A stretch of 64,000 nucleotides of DNA from Coprinus comatus (taxonomy: Eukaryota > Basidiomycota > Agaricomycetes > Agaricales > Agaricaceae), in NCBI GenBank assembly GCA_034638255.1, contig JAWPGT010000079.1, forward strand, positions 37,529 through 101,528. Direction: 5' to 3'. How positions within the stretch are numbered: the stretch's first letter is position 1; the number at the start of each line of letters is the position of its first letter. Below, piece by piece: positions 59,543 through 64,000 of this stretch. The position numbers and the translations under genes are program-made. Below the pieces are notes generated by a model. It searched no databases. It was not told the origin of the DNA and saw only the letters and a program-made list of their open reading frames with translations.

Positions 59543-60629
59543 TTATTCACTGCCCTCGAGCAGTCTGACGATTGCAAACGCAGCACCTGCCGCCAGACCA
59601 CCGACCATGAGTGTACTGACCGCACCCCAGATGTAACTGCCAACGCTAACAGCAGCCCCAGTTACGCGGGCCTTGACTGCTCCAAATATAAGCAAGACAA
59701 TGCCGGTGACGATAGAAGAGTAAATGAGGGCAACATGGGCTCGGGGGATGAAGAAGTAGGGTAGCAGAGGAATAAGACCACCAATAAGATAACCCAGGCC
59801 AATTGTGAATGCAGAGACATATAAACGGATTGTTGGCACTTCCTCTGCAGGTGGTACATCAGCAACGTGCGTGATAATGTACAGAAACGTTCGACCTACC
59901 TAAACCCGCTCCAAATCGCAGCAGGAACGCAGTGAGACCGACATCCTTGCTCCACCTCAATCCTGCCGTCTCGATATCAGTATGCGAGGAGGAAGCAAGA
60001 TCGGCAGCATTTTGTTCCGTCTCAACCTGACGCAGGCATTGCGAAACTGCCCGACAAGCCTTATCGTCAACACCAACGGGTCCAAGAACCTCTGCAACCT
60101 CGCGCTCCATTTCCCCTGCACAGCTACGCTTGACACGTAGTACAGTTTGTTTGTGCAGATAACGATAGTGGTCTCGTTCAGCCTGGGAAGCCAAGAAACC
60201 ACCAATGCCCATAGAAATTGCTCCGGCTATGAGTTCGGCCACACCACCAAGGACAACAAGCCGCGACTCTCCGAGAGAAGAAAGACCGGCCGCCAAAGCA
60301 AATGGAACGGTCAGACCGTCTGATAGACCAATAACACTGGGATAAATATGAATATATGCGGTTGTATCGTTGGTGGTATGCATTACTCACACATCCCGAA
60401 TAACGTCTGGGTCAATTAGCTGGCGTTCTTCGCTTCTAAGCTCTTTGCAGCAGATACCGTCCTCACGAACATTGCGAGCACACTTGGCGAGGAGTGGAGT
60501 AGTAATACCTGGCTCTGCATGATCTATAGGCCAGACTGGGGTTTTTGTAGGCTTTACGACTGATTCTGTGCGATGGGGAAGGGGAACTACGGTTGAAGCT
60601 GAGGATATGGAGTTGTCTGAATGGGACAT
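59543..60629 (-). CDS. CCC1: CCC1/VIT1-family vacuolar iron(manganese) transporter
   Basis: Moves cytosolic Fe2+/Mn2+ into the vacuole (family role). ATG 60629 (MSHSDNSISSASTVVPLP). The N-terminal cytosolic part ends IDPDVIRD; after an intron comes VIGLSDGLTVPFALAAGLSS, the first membrane segment with the family's DGLTVP motif, then AELIAGAISMGIGGFLASQAE and a Glu-rich cytosolic metal-binding loop (QTVLRVKRSCAGEMEREVAE, DDKACRAVSQCLRQVETEQ). After another intron: IRLYVSAFTIGLGYLIGGLI and three further membrane helices to GSE at TAA 59543. Shares a 118-bp divergent promoter with RPF2. Confidence 0.93.
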
Positions 60630-60747
60630 CGTAGCGGATGAAAGTCAACAGATATTATTTCCACTTAATGACTAAGTGACGCAAGATCACGTGTCCTGGA
60701 ATTTTACACTTCTTGCGTGGATTTTCCCATCTCACTCCAACTACAAA
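60630..60747. promoter_or_regulatory. Compact bidirectional promoter between CCC1-like gene and RPF2
   Basis: Only 118 bp separate the two start codons. It contains CACGTG-like ATCACGTGTCC (about 60689-60699), an E-box that could serve either gene. No TATA box is obvious. Confidence 0.4.
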
Positions 60748-61992
60748 ATGCTACGAACTGTGTACGTCCATTGGCTCTTGTAGGTCTCTGTGTTGCTTAT
60801 TCCTACACAAACAGAAAACCACGCAATGCTCGCTCAAAGCGGGTCATGGATGCCAGACAGCCCAAGGAGGTTGAGGATCCTCGCACGGCTATCTTTGTCA
60901 AAGGAACTCACACTGGAGAGGTAGTCAAGGGTGTCATGAAGGACCTAGTACGTCTACTATTATTATGATTTCTGACAATATTGCTAAGTAAAGTCTAGAT
61001 GGCTCTCAAACGACCGCACGCAGTTGCCTTCAACAAAAAGAATCCCATCCATCCTTTCGATCCTGCCACAAACTCTGTCCAATCACTCGAATTCTGGTCC
61101 GGAAAAAACGATGCTTCCCTTTTCCTAGTGGGCCAATCCACAAAAAAACGTCCTAACGGACTTACCTTTGTCCGTATGTTTGACGGAAGAGTTCTTGACA
61201 TGATCGAACTTGGCGTTGAAAAGTTTATTCCCATGGCTGATTTCAAGGTAAGAAAAAAAAATTTAATCTCTCCCTTTGTTCTCTCACCTTTATCTTATCA
61301 TAATTATCTAGACCCCCAAATGCACACCAGGACATAAACCTCTAATGCACTTTGCCTCCGACCTCTTCGACACTCATCCTCGCTTCATTCAACTAAAATC
61401 CATGCTCATGTCATTCTTCAATGGAGAAGTCATCGACTCAATCTGTCTTCCTGGTATCGAACACGTTATAAGCGTTACTTTGGGTCCTACTCCTCCAGGT
61501 CTAACCACAACCACAACCAGCTTTACGGATCCCACAACATCCGAAGATCCAAAACTCCTACCAAAAGTACATCTACGCGCGTACACTACAAAACTAAAAG
61601 CTTCGGGAAATCGGATACCTAATGTTGAACTTGTTCCTATGGGTCCTTCGCTCGATTTTACCTTGAGAAGATATCAATCTCCGGACCCTGAACTTTTGAA
61701 ACAAGCTTTGAAACGACCTAAACTTAAGAAACAGGATGTGGAGAAAGGGTTGGGTAAGAGACAGAGGAATAAAGAGGTTGATGAAATGGGTGATTTGAGA
61801 GGTCGTCTTCATGTTGGAACTCAAGATTTGTCCAGGTTGCAGACGAGAAAGATGAAGGGTTTGAAATCAAGGTTCGATATGGAGGTCGATGAGGATGAGG
61901 AAGACGGGGTTGAAGGTGTACAGGATTCGGAAGGAGAGATGGATGTTGAAGAAGTTACACCGCCGAAAGGAAAGAAATGGCTGACTGGCTGA
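60748..61992 (+). CDS. RPF2: Ribosome biogenesis protein RPF2 (Brix domain)
   Basis: Nucleolar factor that with Rrs1 loads the 5S RNP onto pre-60S particles. ATG 60748 (MLRTV); an intron within codon 5 (GTACGTCC...AAACAG) gives KPRNARSKRVMDARQPKE. Brix motifs follow: TAIFVKGTHTGEVVKGVMKD, LKRPHAVAFNKKNPIHPF, SLEFWSGKNDASLFLVGQST and FVRMFDGRVLDMIELGVEKF. The last exon has FIQLKSMLMSFFNGEVID, GIEHVISVTLG, VELVPMGPSLDFTLRR and a Lys/Arg-rich then Asp/Glu-rich tail typical of RPF2, ending TGA 61992. Introns also near 60950-60998 and 61248-61312. Confidence 0.94.
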
Positions 61993-62595
61993 TCGTTTTG
62001 TACTGTAAAAGTTTTTGTAAGATCATTTATACCTGTCAATGATACATGATGGCTTTAGCTTTGTGCAATTAGTGTCCTTGTGTATCTATCATTCAATTGT
62101 GGTCTGGTCTGGTACTTAGGAGGACACCTGGACTTTAGGAAAGTCAAACAAAGGTCTGCTACTGGAAGACTGAATATGTATAATTGTGAATTGTGATAAA
62201 GTAACTTAAAGAAAATTGCCAATGATTGCTGTTTCTAAACATAAAAGAAACACTGTTGAGGCACTGCCATGGGTACTGAATTTTTGTATTGCTTTTAAGC
62301 AATTACTACAGTGTAACACCATCACTTGACACAATCAATTATTCCATTTTTCCCCCTCATTTTTTAATTCTACAAAAATTGTGTAAATTGGTGTACATAG
62401 TATTAGTGCCAGTATAAAAAGTTTGAAAGTCACAGAGTGAGAAATTGAAAGAAGATGTCTCAGTGTAAGAAAGTAAAGTAACTGCTTAGTTTTATTTGAT
62501 CTAACCTGAAAGAAGACATCTATGTTACAAGTTAGATATTTTAATATAACAAGCAAAATATCATATATCCTCACCTCAGCATAAGAAAGTAAAGT
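61993..62595. other. AT-rich intergenic region with a 20-bp direct repeat
   Basis: No coding gene. TCAGTGTAAGAAAGTAAAGT near 62460 and TCAGCATAAGAAAGTAAAGT near 62576 are near-identical; the second runs into the target duplication of the LTR at 62596. Confidence 0.4.
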
Positions 62596-62964
62596 TGTTG
62601 GAAAATAGAGACTATTATTAGATAGTCACATGACATTTTCAATTTTGTTTCACTTTCATCATTTCATACTTGCTCTGCATTATGTGGACTGCTCCTATTG
62701 GTTGTAGTTAGTGTTCCATCTACATGTTTGGACTCCTGTTTCATGTATAATTAGTTACATGTCATTGACACCTGACTCCTTATTGTTGTAGCATGGACCA
62801 GCATTATTTAGTATAAGTAGTGTATGTTCTCTCATGTATTCTACAGTTCTCAAACTACCAAGTTCTCTTACACTCTGCTCTCTCCACAAGCACAACATAC
62901 TATCTACCATTTTGTGTATATCATTATATTGCTATGTCTTCATGCATATGCATTGCTTTCAACA
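62596..62964 (+). mobile_element. Solo LTR, family 3 (369 bp)
   Basis: Begins TGTTGGAAAATAG and ends GCTTTCAACA (TGTTG...CAACA), flanked by the perfect 5-bp duplication AAAGT (62591-62595 and 62965-62969). A TATAAG sequence at about 62812 fits an LTR promoter. No internal domain or second LTR in the window. Confidence 0.88.
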
Positions 62965-62969
62965 AAAGT

Positions 62970-63355
62970 AACCACTGAGGGATGTTGGTGAAAATTTACA
63001 GTTTATGTATTGTCCTGGAACCAAACAACATACAGAACAAAAACAATGAAGAGCTAGACTGTATACCAAGAAAGGAAATAAATATGCCAAGTAGGAAAGT
63101 GAATGTTTGAGACATCACCCCTAGTGAAAAAAAAAGATGAGTGTTTACAAGTGTTTATGACTATTTATGAGTCTGAAAAGAAAATATGACCATTCATAAG
63201 AAAACTTGAGTCTGAGTTCTGAGTAAACTTGATGTTATGTCAGTTTTTATGACTCTAGCATTAGACTTAGAAAACCTTAGATTTTGCCCTGATCTCATTG
63301 AGGGGAATTAGCATAGGAACATTTACATAAATTTTGATGGTATAGATATGGTCAT
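62970..63355. other. Intergenic between two solo LTRs
   Basis: No gene recognised. Confidence 0.4.
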
Positions 63356-63989
63356 TGTTATGACCACGAACCGTTAAGCTGAACACTCCTGGAACTTAAA
63401 CGCTAGAGTGCAGTCGTGTAGGAACGTGCGATCAATAAACACTCTGCTGCAATCTCAAGGCCTTTCAACCTAGTGACCGAGAGGTATGGAGACAGAGATG
63501 TATAAGGGCTACAACAGAAGAGATTAAAGCTTAAGGCTTTAATCGTCTACTACATCGAGTATTTATACTATTCTAGGGATGTACCTAATAATAGCTACTA
63601 ACTAATTATAACCTAATACTCGTCATCGCTTTATAATCTACTCCATACACAATGCTAGAACTGTCAACAGGAGTAGGTGAGACATCGGGGTCGGGGACTA
63701 TTTACTCCATATACAATGAAAGATTAGTCAACAGGAGTAAAATGACGAAACAGATAACTAATACTGGAGCTGGGGAAATGTATACTTCTAAGCATAAGTG
63801 GAGTCTCATACTTAGTTCGACGTTAGGTCATAACGATGTCATAGTGATGTCACTGTGATGTCACGGGGAATGGTATGTCAAGCGGAGTCGTCCATGGTGT
63901 CATCATTGGGAATGAGTTCGGGGAAGATGGCGAACAAGTCTTCCTCGGTGGTGGTGGTACGGGCCGGTGGTTTGGGTGGACTCGTAACA
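63356..63989 (+). mobile_element. Solo LTR, family 2, copy B (634 bp)
   Basis: Starts TGTTATGACCACG and ends CTCGTAACA, flanked by the perfect 5-bp duplication GTCAT (63351-63355 and 63990-63994). Same family as 24076-24686, which has small deletions and fewer CG dinucleotides. Confidence 0.95.
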
Positions 63990-64000
63990 GTCATATACAA

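Overview
The window is nuclear DNA of a filamentous basidiomycete, most likely an Agaricomycete. Genes are cut by many short (about 50 nt) GT..AG introns with CTAAC/CTGAC-like branch sites. Gene content fits: FunK1-type fungal kinases, many F-box proteins, DUF6697/DUF6698-like proteins and a Plavaka-type CMC DNA transposon. I cannot name the genus from sequence alone. Family assignments rest on motif recognition by eye; no search was run.

Layout. 1-10.9 kb: an Old Yellow Enzyme gene (cut by the window edge), a broken single-pass membrane protein gene, a large glycosylated membrane protein and two F-box genes. 11.2-12.5 kb: a nearly intact Tc1/mariner element. 12.5-28 kb: a transposon graveyard holding a DUF6698-like relic, two fragments of a plasma-membrane H+-ATPase gene, a Plavaka transposase gene interrupted by two different solo LTRs, a third solo LTR and a 671-bp Mutator-like MITE. 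28-35 kb: small unknown genes, a pyrimidine-rich repetitive tract, and a rearranged inverted copy of pieces of the first 11 kb (membrane protein gene with promoter, an OYE exon relic, an F-box pseudogene). 35-47 kb: two tandem coiled-coil DUF6697-like genes, a hotdog thioesterase, a delta-12 fatty acid desaturase with microexons, an unknown Ser/Pro-rich gene and mitochondrial ferredoxin. 47-55.7 kb: three tandem FunK1-like kinase genes, each carrying one frameshift at a different place. 56-62 kb: tRNA-Asn and a compact housekeeping block (CaMK-type kinase, HMG-CoA lyase, CCC1-like metal transporter, RPF2). 62-64 kb: two more solo LTRs.

Themes. (1) Microexons of 6, 8, 14 and 21 nt occur in two metabolic genes, and two of them encode metal-ligand motifs. 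(2) Transposon genes decay by in-frame TGA only, and LTR copies differ mainly CG versus TG/CA, pointing to CpG deamination. (3) Tandem or segmental duplicates (FunK1, F-box, membrane protein, DUF6697) dominate the accessory part. (4) The CaMK-type gene lacks its whole catalytic/activation segment yet stays in frame. The housekeeping genes act independently: leucine/ketone-body catabolism (HMG-CoA lyase), lipid desaturation, Fe-S biogenesis (ferredoxin), vacuolar iron storage (CCC1) and 60S ribosome assembly (RPF2).
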